Source: Ectocarpus siliculosus
Taxonomy: Eukaryota > Sar > Phaeophyceae > Ectocarpales > Ectocarpaceae
Direction of reading: 5' to 3'
NCBI GenBank assembly: GCA_000310025.1
Contig: FN649737.1
Location: 2,294,186-2,329,455, forward strand
Length of the DNA stretch: 35,270 bases
Under the pieces are notes generated by a model. The model was given only the letters and a program-made list of their open reading frames with translations. It made no database searches and was not told the DNA's origin. Position 1 is the first letter of the stretch. Each line of letters begins with the position of its first letter. Of this stretch, positions 1 through 12,200 are shown in pieces. The translations under genes and the position numbers were made by a program.

Positions 1-197
1 CCCTACACCTCTCATCCCCTCTTGGGTGTGTAGAGGGGACCTATCTATATTCCTGTTCGTGGGGACCCATGCATATTCGTGTTGGCGTCGCACGTGCCGT
101 TGACTTCATGGTTCCGCCCTTCAGCCTGTTGGACCGGACCCGACCCGTTTCCCTGCTCCAATGATTGCGACGGTTTTGCTATACCGCTCCTCCTCAG

Positions 198-2134
198 GCA
201 TCCCGCGGTTCAACGACATGCGCCGCGCGCTCAACATGAACCCCATCAAGAAGTGGAGCGACTTGACGAAGGACAGGGAGTACCAGGTAAAATCGAAATC
301 TCACGCATACCAAGGACGATGTTCATGTGCGTTTTTTATTACGACATATACAAGAAGACGAAAAGACTACCTTTGAGATTCAACCGCATTCCAAGGGGGA
401 TGCGTTGAAGTTTTTACAGCAGTGAGGGGAGAGAGAAACTGGCTGTAACCTCCGCTGACGCAATGGATTAATTGCTAGTCTATCGTACTCTTTGCTATAG
501 ATAGAGATGGATTCGTTGTATCATATTAAGAACATACGAAAACCGCCTGGATACTTGATACTTGTACGCACATTGCTCATTTTCAGTGTTGAGTCTATTG
601 ATCCTATACACTTGAATTTTTTATTTTCCGGTTTTGATTACGCCATGTACAGTATGGTATTTATTTTTGTTCGGTTGTCCTTCTTCTGGATGCTTGTTGG
701 TGGTGAGTGATCGGTGGTGATCTGCATTTTGCCATTTATCTGTGGTGATGGTGTTGACGCTGGTGGCTCAGGCGGTTGCTGTGTGGTGGTCATTAAACTG
801 TCGTTACACGTCGTTGCGTTTTGCTGCTGATTTACGTGGGCTGTGAATCAACACGTCGTCACACGTTTCTTTTTTTTTTTTTTTGCTGCTGATTTCTTGT
901 GGATCTATTCTACAGGAAGCCCTGCAGGAAGTGTACGGCGACGATGTGGAGCTACTCGACGTACTTGTCGGCAACCTGGCGGAGGACAAGATCGACGGTT
1001 TCGCCATCAGGTCAGAGAGAAGCAACTCCTTTTGGGCACAATAGTGGCGGTGTTGGAGGAGCCTCCGGTTTCCGCGCACGACGAAGGAAGGCACACCAGT
1101 ACCACACCATTGTGTTACTAAGCTCCTGCGGCATCCTGCTTCTGTGTGTGTGTTTCCTGGGGCATCAAGATTTTTGTCTCACTCCCTCGCCGCCGTCTCG
1201 GTGCTACACGTGTCGAGTGCTTTATTTCCTTCGGTCTGTTTGCGGGTGTCTAGTTTGTTTTGGTAGTTGCCTCTACCCAAACCTGTCGAATAATCCGTTT
1301 TCTTGACCGCGATTGTGTCCGTTGTTCCATATACCTACATCAAATAATACGTCAGATACAGAATCACAATTGTTAGTTTATTCATATGGTATGAAAAAAT
1401 AACAACAAACATATATCCGTCTCTTTGGCTGTTTTTGCTCTTTTGACCTTCGATTGGTGTCATTACAGCGAGACGTCGTTCCACATCTTCATCGTCATGG
1501 CCAGCCGCCGCCTCGAGGCCGACCGCTTTTTCACCAAGGACTTCACCCCGGAGGTACTGTACTTTACATTTTTTTTATTCTAGTTTTCTTTTTGTCTTGA
1601 CTTCTAATCAGCGCTCACAGCGTTCGTTCGTGCTTTTTACTCCAACCCGTGGTCACACAGAAGGTTTCTGCCTGAGGCCCCCCCTACTGGATGCAGTCGA
1701 GTTGTTCCCCTCTTGATGCATCTATCCCGACGATGGACGCAATGCTCGCTTCCATTCACGGCCAACACAGCAGTGTCGTGTCAGCCGGTCCTCAAGAGGG
1801 ATACGTCGGCGACGTGTAAAAGTCTGGCGACGATGGATGAAGATGAAGTGATACGGTGTTTGTCGCGGGGTGTGCCGATTTTTCTCTCATGCCGAGCGTG
1901 TTGTGGGGGATGGATGCCGTTTTTTTTCTCGTGACGAACAGTAACAAGAACAAACCCCAACCACCCTCGCGTGCTTCGGTGTCGATGCCCCTTGAACCAC
2001 AGGTGTACTCACAGGAAGCGTTCGACCGCGTCACCAACACGGAGGGCATGAAGGACCTCCTTGCCCGCCACTTCCCCGACATCGCCAAGCAGGTCCCCAA
2101 GACGCAGTCGGCCTTCAAGCCCTGGGGAGCCTAG
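198..2134 (+). CDS. Haem peroxidase (animal peroxidase / fatty-acid dioxygenase-like), C-terminal exons, 5' partial
   Basis: Four exons are seen: 198-286, 916-1010, 1469-1553 and 2003-2134 (stop TAG at 2132). All have AG acceptors and GT donors, and their phases join cleanly (1/0, 0/2, 2/0, 0/stop). The joined peptide contains GIPRFNDMRR, LQEVYGDDVELLDVLVGN, FHIFIVMASRRLEADRFF, and a tail around KDLLARHFPDIAKQ and AFKPWG. This order matches the C-terminal part of the animal haem peroxidase superfamily, closest in style to linoleate diol synthase, prostaglandin synthase-like and alpha-dioxygenase enzymes. In that family an R-x-x-G-[IL]-P-x-[YF]-N segment follows the proximal haem histidine, so the haem-ligand exons should lie left of the window. 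Such enzymes oxygenate fatty acids or act as peroxidases; the substrate cannot be read here. The previous exon should end in phase 1. The family call is good; the exact enzyme is open. Confidence 0.85.
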
Positions 2135-4288
2135 ATGGAGAGATGCCCTGCTGGCCTGAACAGTATCAAGGCCTTTCCCAGGAGGAACCCTGCCCCCCCG
2201 CCCAACGGCTCGGGGTAGGTGCATGGCGTTCAAGAGTTTTGTCGGAGAGGATTAGTTTGATCGAGGGCTGTTTGTAAGACGGTTTGTTGGGAAGTGGTTG
2301 GCAGCGAGTGCGTCTCAGGCACGGATGTGAAAGACTTGGCGCGGGTCTATTGCCGCGCGCTGTAAATGTGGTGGCTGGCTTTTGTCTCCACGCGTTGTTG
2401 CCCGTGCCGTCGCTTGTACCCCCCGCTGCTTGCGGTGCAACTTGACCCTCGCTCTTGGTGGCACGGCAGAGCAAGTCCTGTACGTCGATTTGATGACCTA
2501 CGAAGTATACTACCATCAGAAATGCAGGACGTAGACGCACAAAAAAAGTAGCTAAAATAGTCCACGTTGTCGAGTGCCCATGTGGGCGTATCATGTCGAG
2601 GCGGAGGAGAGTAGCAGAAGCAAGAGTAGCAAGAACAATAAGGCGGAAGTTCGGGCTCGATCTGGGCGGGGGTACAGTATGAACGCCCGCATGGGCACGA
2701 AATTCCTTCATTTTGTCGTTGTTGGCATCGGCTTCGGAAAGGAGACTGCGCGGAGTAGACAACGGGTGCATGCCCATTGCTTACGATGTCCGTTTCCCTT
2801 TTGATCGATAATTTTCCTAGTCAAATGATGTAGTTTTTTTTTGTATCTCACAACTTCTCGTTCACCGAAACCCGTTCCCATTCTCTGGAGGCGACAGGCA
2901 ATATTCTGAGTGGACGTAGAATTCTTTATTGTTTATTCGGGTGCTGTCCCTTTCTTTCTCATGTTGTGGTGAGGTGCAGTCGGGCCTCGTTTGGAGGCCG
3001 GGTGGGTGTTGTTTTGTGCAGCATTCCATCTAGACCTGTTTGCGTGTTGTGTATGCATTCGAGAATTTTGTTTTCGCCTCTATCCGTTCCCAAGCCCGTA
3101 TCCTTACGAGTTTGTTGTCGCGATTGTCATGGGTGATGAGGGACCAAGCGTTTCACGTCGTGGTTGCCATAGGGGACACCGAGCATTCGTATGTACTCTT
3201 GTGCTTTTTGCGGCGCGTCCTCATGTTGGACGTGCTTGATGTCGAAAAAAAGTGGGTGGTTGGTCAGTAAATATAAAACCCTATCGTTGATGTAAGTGCA
3301 AGCAATATAAAGTTTCATCCCATGCGACTTGTTGTTTCGTATGTTCCTTGCCCCTACCTCTGCGCCAGGGTCGATTTCATCTCCCTATACTGTAGCGAGC
3401 TTGTTGAGAGGTGAGGTTGTCGCCAAATACGAACGTGGCGCGTGAGCAGCTGTTGTTTGGAGTCCAGCAAGTCGTGTCAACCGTGTGACTGCTCTCGTGC
3501 GGAATGAGCAACACGGCCAACCCTGTAGACTAGGCCTTGAATTGGATGGGGGCCTTTTGTGCTTTCTACTACTGCCGAAGCAGCAGGAAAAAACGAATGA
3601 ACAGTTGTGCGAAGTGAATCCCAGCGCCCAAAAATATCGAGCTCATTCCAAGGGTGCATGGAAGTCGTCCCGTACGCATATGTAGGTACCCACCTCGGGA
3701 ACCCCGAAAATGCCCCAAGTAAGAAGTAAGAGGTCCTTGGTGTCGAAGAAAATGTTGCTGTGCATTTATTTGCCCATTCTTGTAGTACAAGTATATTTTT
3801 TTCGTGAACCCATGCTCATTCTGTAAGTTCACGGTGTACAGACAGGTGCTGGCTCTTGATTGTTGTGCTGTCTTGCTGGCTATAGGGCGCCCTCGGCTCA
3901 CCTCTTTGCAGTACGGCAGGTTTTGAGCCGTTCTGACCCACAGACCGGGTATGTACGGTAAGCCACACCCAAGAGGGTCAGCGTCATCAGCTGGACGTGC
4001 CTTTTTTGGACTGTCCTTCGCATTTTTTCATTTCGGACAATTTCTTGCACAACAGCGAGAGGCCATCAGGTATAACAGGAAAAAAAGCAGTCTAGACTAA
4101 TACTAATACGTGACTCCAAGTACTTCGAGAGGAGGAGGAGGAGTGGTTGAGATCATACGCATAGCGGCCAGCAGAATATTGCCAAACGTAGCTTTGTCTC
4201 ACAGAAAGACTACCCGTTCGAGATATAACCCCAGTGATGTTTATTTAGTTAGTGGTGTTGTGGATCGGCAGTGACTGGCGCCCGAAAC

Positions 4289-4362
4289 CTATAGAAGCCG
4301 AAATCAAACCATTAAACAGCCGCTGACTTAGTCTACTAATGGTTTGAGTTCGGCTTTTATAG
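4289..4362. repeat. Inverted repeat, 26 bp arms with 22 bp loop
   Basis: The left arm 4289-4314 and right arm 4337-4362 are reverse complements except at two positions. The outer ends read CTATAGAAGCC and GGCTTTTATAG. The size and near-perfect pairing suggest a small hairpin element or a palindromic remnant of a transposon. No coding region overlaps it. Confidence 0.75.
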
Positions 4363-4760
4363 ACCTCAACTATACTGCTGGTGTAGTCTACGGCTGTAGC
4401 GTGATGTACGAGAGGAGCCTACTTGTAGAAGTACGATATTCTACGCACTGATGACGACAGATAGTTCAGCCAAATGATGAATGATCTCGAAATGAAGCCT
4501 GGTCTATGCGGTGGATTCGATTCTTCCGTGAACGCGAAAGACGGGAGCTACAGGATGTACATTTGTAGTGTAAGTACAGCAGTATGTTCTGTTGATTGTG
4601 CATGGCACAGCTCCTCCTGAGAGTGTACGTACGACGTATCTTTGTCGTCTCGTCGCCCACACAATAGCAGTAAGTACATTCCCCGAAAAGGCAACAAAGC
4701 GAATTGAATGTAACTCGTACCTGGCTCGTCCGTCCGGCTCACCGGCTCACCTGCTCGGTC

Positions 4761-4815
4761 GACAAAACGTTTAATCCGACGAAACGTTTCATTTGACGAA
4801 ACGTTACATCCGACG
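4761..4815. promoter_or_regulatory. Three tandem 17-bp repeats upstream of tRNase Z
   Basis: Three consecutive 17-mers start at 4761, 4778 and 4795, each of the form GAC(G/A)AAACGTT followed by a TTAATCC, TCATTT or ACATCC ending. A fourth start (GACG) follows at 4812. The core AAACGTTT is palindromic in two units. The block ends about 130 bp before the ATG at 4944, so a promoter or 5' UTR role is plausible, but only position and regularity support it. Confidence 0.5.
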
Positions 4816-4943
4816 CCTCCGCAAGAATTGAACCTCCGCTTTCACGGATTCACGGAGCCCCAGTCGGTGCAGTGAAAAGTGACAGTCTTGCACTGCGGTA
4901 CACCCACGCACAGCTCAGCAGCTCGGAGGGGAAAGAAAGGGAG

Positions 4944-6243
4944 ATGGCTGCCTGGCTTCAGGTCGCGAGCGTGGAAACACCAGACTCTTCCGTCTGCGTG
5001 ATCGTCGGCACGGTTCATTCTAGGTGGGGGGCATTGTACGTGCCCTGTCGGCCTGGCCGGCCAGTTGCTGTACCAGTCAGTGTAGACCGGCAGTTCAGCA
5101 CTCCTGCTATCCTGCTATACAATAGTGTAGTTGATGCTGAGGGCGGGTGGTGCTGCTGGTGGTGCTGCTCTGCTGCTGGTTCCGCTGTGCACGACCTCTC
5201 TTTCTCCCGCCTTCACTGTCACCAGCCAGCAAACTCTGTCTCGTCGTACTCGCACTACATGCTGTCGCTGATGGGCAGCCTGCAGCAAGCCTCTTGTGCA
5301 TGCCGATCAGCTTGTTCTCTTGGCCCACAGCAGCCGTGGTGGGCGGTTGATGTTTGCTGTCTTGGCTGCTTTGTCGTGCTGTATTACTAATGTAGTTTCC
5401 TACGCGAATAAGTATTGCGGACGCCTGAAGTTGCTGTACAAGGTGCTGAATTGCGGCGCCAAAGGAAACTCCAGACGCACCAGTTCGTCCATTGACAGCG
5501 AGCGGTGCAAGTTAAAATTTTGAAGGCAAGCACACTAAGCACCGCACGAGGCGGAGAGTTACGCCTGGCTGATGCGTCAAACAGCAGTATCGGTGTAGAC
5601 TGGCGCCCAGAATAGTGGGCGAATTAAATAACAATGTTCAATGTCTTGAGGACTAGCCACGGAAACCAAACGGCGCGCTGCGAATTGATTTCGAGATCTT
5701 CTCACACCCTCTCTCGCGTACGCTTATGCCTCATGAGTGTTGGCGATGTCGGCCCTCTCACACCCTCTCTCCGATCGAGTTGTATGCGTTTGCCTCATCA
5801 GTGTTGGCAGGTTCGACCCCCAATTCTCGACCTCGTGAAGCGAAGATCGAAGAAGGAAGAACATGTGCCTGTTATAGTCGTCAAAATCACGTATTATCTC
5901 TACATAAGCCTCGTGCTGGAGTGCTGCAGTGTAGTGGTATCTCTACGTAAGCCTCGTGCATGGAAAGGTGGAGTGTATCTTCCGTCTCTCATGCGTCTAC
6001 AGGGCCGCTACATACAAGGATCTCCGGCCATTGGCGTGTCTTTATCGTATCTATCTCTAGAGTATTTTCACCTAATGAGCGACCAAACCCCGCCCCGCCC
6101 CCAACAACAACGCACCTACAGGTTTCTGTTCAACGTGGGGGAAGGGACCCAGCGTCTTTGCATGGAACACGGCATCCGGCTCGCTAAGGCTGAGCATGCG
6201 TTCTTCACCAACCTCACCTCCGACACCTTGGGAGGCGTGCCTG
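4944..6243 (+). other. ELAC2: tRNase Z exons 1-2: start of the N-terminal domain
   Basis: Exon 1 (4944-5023) encodes [20 protein letters not shown] and ends in phase 2 at TCT-AG/GTGGGG. Exon 2 (6122-6243) starts with the single G that completes an Arg codon and continues [20 protein letters not shown], then HAFFTN and GGVPG. The family pattern at this place is a Leu-Gln-Val strand, a Ser-Val/Leu strand, then R-[FY]-[IL]-F-N-x-G-E-G. That match is the main reason for accepting the short first exon, which is otherwise hard to see. The intron between them (5024-6121) holds two pairs of imperfect direct repeats (around 5700-5815 and 5895-5960) and no exon. Confidence 0.85.
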
Positions 6244-9200
6244 GTGAGAGCGCAGTAGAAGCCCTCCCCGTTTAGTGCCGGTACACATGCCCAGAAAAGT
6301 CACCGGCATTATCTATTCCGGACCGGCATGCTATTCAAAGTATTGAGAATGGCATGGAAATTCAGTGTGCGCCCGCCGAAAACACCGGGCACACGCACTA
6401 TTCAACCGGCACTAAACAGGGACCTCTACGGTACATTTAAGTAGTACCTTGGCGAGGATGTGAATCATGGTTTTAGTATGGGTTACGGGGGTTAAGGGTT
6501 AAGGGTTACGAAACGCCCCTCTCCATTCACATTGAGCGCTTCATGTCCTCGGGAAGGCGTGGGGACTGGGGGTGCTCGAGGCTTGTTTGCGTAGATAACC
6601 CTTGCCGCTTTGTCGACTCCACACGACCGACGGAACGCAAGCGCAAAGCTGCGACGAGGCTGGAGAGTCGACCGCCCCAAGACGCCGAGCGTGTGTGTTT
6701 TGCTTGACGTTAGCTGGAAATGTCGTCGGTGGAAGGCGGCTCTTGCTAGTGAAGCAAGCAAGCCTTAGGGTGCAGCCTCCCCTCTTCGATCGACATGCCG
6801 TTCTTCGTTTTCGCTTGGTGCATGTCCTGCTTCACGTCATCACCACGAGCCGTGCGTGTTGTTCGTTATTTAGTTGGGGGGGCGGGTGGGTTGGTAGCGA
6901 TCGCCGCAGGCTGGTTCAGAACCTTCGGGGCGGAGTAAATCTTCGTCGTCCGCAAGGAGTCGAAAAATGGTTCCTGAAAGCAGTTGGCACAGCCAACGAT
7001 AGGGCAAGGCGTGTTGTCGGACACCTCCCTCGTTGAGGGAAAACTCGCCACCCCCACCACTGGTACCTAACCCGCCTAAATGCTCCGCCGGGTAAAAAAC
7101 GTACCGAAAACTCCGTTCTTGTTGTCCCTCCCCAGGCATGGTCTTAACCCTTGCCGACATCAGGAACGGCCAAGTGCTAGCCGCGGGCCAGGCGGGGAGA
7201 GGGGGCAGCGGCGGCGAGGAAGCAGAAGACGCAAAGGAGGGAGAGGTCGGCGGCAGCAGCAGCAGCAGCAGCAGCAGCAGCGGCAGTAAGCGGCCGGCGT
7301 TCACCCTCCACGGGCCGCCGGGACTGTCGGAGTTCTACCACGCCACGAGGCACTTCATTCATCGAACGGACTTCCCGGTTGGGTTTGAGGCCGTCGAGGT
7401 AGGGTCCCCGCAGTACCGTAGACCACACAAGATACCACACCCCCTGACCGATTTTCACTCCATAGGTGACACAAGATAACACACACCCGATTTTCGCTCC
7501 ATAGGTGACACAAGATAACACACCCCCTGGACCGATTTTCGCTCCATAGGTGACACAAGATAACACACCCCCTGGACCGATTTTCGACACAAGATACCTC
7601 ACCCCCTTGACCGATTTTCGCTCCATAGGTGACACAAGATAACACACCCCCTGGACCGATTTTCCAGTAGCCTTCGCAGGGGTTGTCGTCCAAGTAAAAC
7701 ATGTCGGACAAAGCAATGCGATATCGGAGAAGTGCGGTTAGAGTTAGGGACGAAGGGTGTGCGTACCCCCCCCTCCCTGTTCTACTTGCTCATGAACTTA
7801 CTTCTCGCGAGAGGCGGTCCCGATTTTCGAAACTCGATTACTCCACGACGAAAAAGAGGATGCATCAAATGAAACGACGAGTTGTCTCGGAAAGCTCTCT
7901 CTCTCGACGAGACGCTGCCGTTCTCGGCGCTGCCACTATTTGCTGCGGTGTGGAGAAATCGAGCTTTGCTACATGTAAACGGTCCAGGGGGTGCGGTATC
8001 TTGTGCCACCTACGGTATTGTGGTTGCGGAAGTCTCGGTGTGGTGCTGTCGAAACCTCGCGGCACGGGATGTATCGGTGTCCATGCTTGGAAACCTTTTG
8101 TGGGGGGGGGGGGGGAGTTGTGGTATGGTACCCACACCGAGTTGTGCGGGTCCCGCAATAGTCGTATAGTTGCGTCTCCCCTGTTCATGTCGCATGATTT
8201 CCGGTCTGTCGATGTTCTTGTCTGCACTTGAAGACACACTCCTGACGACCTTCTGCCATGTAGCCATGTATACCTCTTCTATCGCACTCTTCGAGGGTGT
8301 TGACACTAGTTTACGTGCTAACAGTTAAACTCACAATGCTGTAAGGTGCACTTGGTGTGCGAACGACCCGGCACAAGCCCGACCACTCCCGACCACAACA
8401 AAGCTAAACGCGAACATGTGCATGAAAACCTTGTCACCATGACGTGCTACTGTACGTCTCCCTGCCACGCCCCCCCCCCCCCCCCACTGCTCTTCCGGGA
8501 AACGGAGACCACTTTCCCACACAGCGAGATGAGCATCCCCCAGATCCCGATCATGCGACAACAAAGCCGTCGTCTCCCGTCAGCGGCAAGCACTGCCGAG
8601 CAACACCATCCCCGCCCTTCCAACAAGCGTCCCAGAGAAAAACAAGGAGAAGAGGATGGGGACGGTTCCTCTGCCGCGGTGGGCGGCGCGTGGCCGCCAG
8701 AGGAGAAAAAAGGCGATGAGGGGGCGGGGGGCGGGGTGGGGTGCGTGTGCTACATCTGCGACCCCCCCGCGCTGCCAGGGAAGTTCGACGTGCCCAAGGC
8801 GAAGGCGCTTAACGTTCCCCACGTATGTGCGCCGTGTTTTTTTTTTTGTTGTTGTTATTATTATTATTGTTTTACTGCTAGGAGTAATATTTTTATTGTT
8901 ATTATTTTCGTTGTTATGTTTGCCGGGTGTTGTCGCGTTCGTGTAGATGACCGTGAGGGGTCCCTTGTGGTGAGGTGTTGTTTTCGTCGTTGTTGTTGGC
9001 ATTTTCACCGCGAACCGGCTGGCCAAATGAAAATAACGCCAGTGTCGGTACGGCTTGAAACAATCAACGCTGCTGAAGGCCGTGTGATCGGTGTGATGGG
9101 GGCCCTTGCGAGGAGGGGTCACTGTAAGGGGGGTTGGCTTTTCTCCGCAACCTGTGTGCATGCGCGTATGCTGTGCTCTATTAGCGAGAAATGTGATGGC

Positions 9201-12200
9201 GGGGTCATCCGCCGCCCTTGGTAAATTTCATGACCCAACCACCATGGGCTTCGGACAATCGGTCGATGTTTGCTTGTCTCCGTTGGTGGAACGAATCCAT
9301 CGGGCCGTGGCTTGTTTCGTGATTCGTCCAGCTGTTGCGGCATCGGACCGTTCGGCAAGCGAACTCTCACCAGTTTTTTCGGTCGTGGTCCCCGACCCGA
9401 CCCTCTCTCCCCCCCCCCTCCCTCGTATCGCCTGCTGCTCGGTTTCGTGTTGCCGTTTGGCACGTTCACCCGTTATTTCAGGGTCCTTTGTTCGGGGAGT
9501 TGCAGAGGGGCAATGACGTTACGCTTGAGGATGGGACTGTCGTCAAACCGTTTCAGGTGTGTTCGTTTGGAGGGGTGGGTTCGAAGGGCGCCGGGGCGGG
9601 GGGGGTGGGGGGGGGTACAGGGCACCTCGTAGAATAATGCGCTCACGACGATGTCGAGCGTCACACGGCTTTTTCATGGAGCATCGGAAAGCGGGTTTTC
9701 GTTACTCGTGCCTCTCTTGGGCGCGTCCTTGCCAATGTTTTGGTGTGTGTGGGGCACCGAGTCATGCCGAGTTTTTTCTAGCAAGGAAGGACGACATCAG
9801 AGTGAAAGGTTAAGGTTCCCCCGAAGCACGTTGTTGCTGGGTGGAGAAGTTGGGGCCGCCCGCTCAGGAATTGTCCTCTCCCAAAGAGGAATGTCGAGCA
9901 AGGCCAACATTGCCGCTATGAATGCCAACAACGACAACAACATCAACCACAACAACAACAAAAAACAACAGCAACAACAACGCCACCACCACCACCACCG
10001 CCAACCACAACAACAACAACAACACCGCTGCCATGCCGCCGCCCATGACGAAGGTCCTCGGTCCGGCCAAGACCGGCGCGACGGTAGTCATTGTCGACTG
10101 CCCATCCCCGGACCTCCTGCCGTCCCTCGTGTCCAACCCCGCTTGGGAACGGCTGTACTACGCGGGGCCAGACAGCACCCCCACCATCAACGGCAACGCC
10201 TCCGCCAAAGGTGGCGGCAAGGGTCGTAGACGTGGAGGCAACAACAACCCCTTCGAAAGCGCCCCGTTTTTTGTCCACGTGGCCCCCGCCGAGGTGGTCC
10301 GGTCGCCGGAGTACGGGGAGTGGGCTAGGAGGTTCGGTCCCGAGGCGAAGCATCTCGTGACTCGGCAGCCCTTCTGCTCGCCTCACACGAGTTTTCAGGT
10401 GTGTGGTGTGGGGTAGTGGCTGGTGCGGTGGTTTAGTAGCATTTGGTGTATGCTTTCAGGCCGTTATCGGTGGAGGCGTTCTTGTTCGGAGAGCCTGCCG
10501 TTTTGTCTGCTTTCAAGCAGCTCTCCTATGTTGCAGCAGATGAACGGGGCGCGTGAAGATGCGATGATTTGATTGGCTGTGAGGCCGATCGAGGACGGCC
10601 GAACGGCTACCTGAATCATTTTGCGGAGCCCCCTATTTTGCTTCGCAAAACCCACGTGGCTTGTCTCTTCGACCTACCTGTAATGCGCTAGGTCGACGAG
10701 GGGCTTGGGGGGATGTAGGTGGTGGTTCTGTGTGTTTTTCGTCCCGCTCGGCCGCATACGGTTGTTCAGGTGGGGCTTGTCTTCTCTCAATAGCGTACGT
10801 ATGTGTGTTAGTAGAAACGGTAGTTAGGTATGTGGTCGTCGGTTGTATTGCGTGAGTGTTCGGTATTCCGTAGGTTACATATAAGGTATCACACCCCCTG
10901 GACCGATTTCCAGAGCTGGATTACTCCACACTAGCAAGAGCGGCGGTGACGAAAAATGTCGGGGTGAGAACCGTGTCGTCGAGAGCCTTTCCCGAATACG
11001 TATCGTTTGATGTCCACCCCCCCGTTCGTCGTCGGTTAATCGAGCTTTCACAGTCGGTCCGGGGTGTGTGGTATCTTAGGTCATGTCATGTCATGTCACC
11101 TGCGGTTCACGAGAAGGACGCGGTGGAACAGGGAATCAGTGCCGCTACTGCATGATGGGATGAGTTCGTACCCCACATGGACGGGTGTTCGAGCAGATGG
11201 AGGCGGTCGACTCCGGGAACACGAGTCTGTTTTTTCGATCGTGTTGTTTTGATTCGTGCGCACCCTTGTGTGCGTCGAATAGGTAAACGCTACGCTTTAT
11301 CGAACAACAGAAGCAACACGGCGGATTCTCCTCCTTACTGTTGTTTTTTCTTGATGTAACAACAATAAATCCATATATATCCATGGATAAGGGTCTGGAA
11401 ATATCGTTATTTCATAGCGTTAGCAGAGTGCTACCCGTGTTCATGTGCGCTGGCTTGGCACCCTTGCGCGTTCGGGGGTTCACAGGCGGCGCATGACCAG
11501 GTGGTCAGGCTCAATCAAGTCTGCGGGGCCGCCTTCCCGGTCCCTCGACAGTTCGTAGGGGGAGTTCCATGGGACAGCGACGGGGACGGTGTTGGCAGAG
11601 ACGGGAGCGGCAGCGAGGACACAAGAGGTGGCGGCTTTGCCAGTGAAGACGCGGGAATAATTCCGCCGGAGGTTAGGCGCATCGGCCGCGAAGAGCTAGA
11701 CTTCGGGGGCAAGGTGCGGTACGGCGGTTGTTTTTTGTGTGTGTGTGTTTTTTTTAACCGGAAGGCTGAGCCGCGTTTAGGGCAGCACCTTCCTAGTACC
11801 CTCTTGCCCTGCCCATCACGACCTTGTAGCAGATGAAAAACATTGGCCACGAGAAAGAAAGGTAGGCTAACTCGTCTAGCCAACGGGTGGGATGAAAGGG
11901 CTGCGACATGTGTATTGATGAAGGAAGGTTGGTCACCGTACCAACCAACGTGTACCTACCATTTGTTTCGGGGAGGGTTAACTGCTCCTGACGGCCCAGT
12001 TCACAGAACGAGAGTTTACCCCCCTTGAGTTGTAGTGGCATCACCTTTTGGCGTGTCCTCAACACAAGTAGTAATCGCCACGCATCTTGTGCTCGGGAGG
12101 CTGCGGATGCTGCCGGGGTTACTGATGGGCTACATCGCTGGGACTGCTATCTAGCGCACTTTTTGTGTCGTTTTCCGTCGCCTGCGGGTTGATAATAAGG

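Larger units (their letters stand above)
2135..4943. other. Intergenic region between the peroxidase and tRNase Z genes
   Basis: I find no convincing exon on either strand. Open frames here are short, lack phase-compatible splice partners and have no recognisable motif. The stretch should hold the peroxidase 3' UTR at its left end. It also holds a 26 bp hairpin (4289-4362), a 20-base segment that recurs near 26150, and a triple 17-bp repeat just before the tRNase Z start. Confidence 0.6.

Noticed and set aside
4268-5615. TGGCGCCC segments at about 4275 and 5599 as retrotransposon primer-binding sites
   Set aside because: No long terminal repeats, polypurine tracts or gag/pol frames are nearby, and the match is too short on its own.
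6485-6512. GGGTTAAGGGTTAAGGGTTA as interstitial telomere
   Set aside because: Fewer than four imperfect units, no extended array, and the unit differs from the usual TTTAGGG or TTAGGG.
7421-7664. CRISPR-like array
   Set aside because: Repeats are contiguous without unique spacers, in an intron of a nuclear gene with no cas genes.
7177-7716. Minus-strand frame with repeated [13 protein letters not shown] peptide
   Set aside because: The peptide repeat is a translation of the MITE-derived minisatellite, and other frames of the array stay open equally well.
8580-9161. Minus-strand open frame opposite tRNase Z exon 4
   Set aside because: It is made of reverse-complement microsatellite (poly Thr/Asn/Lys) and the antisense of a recognised exon.
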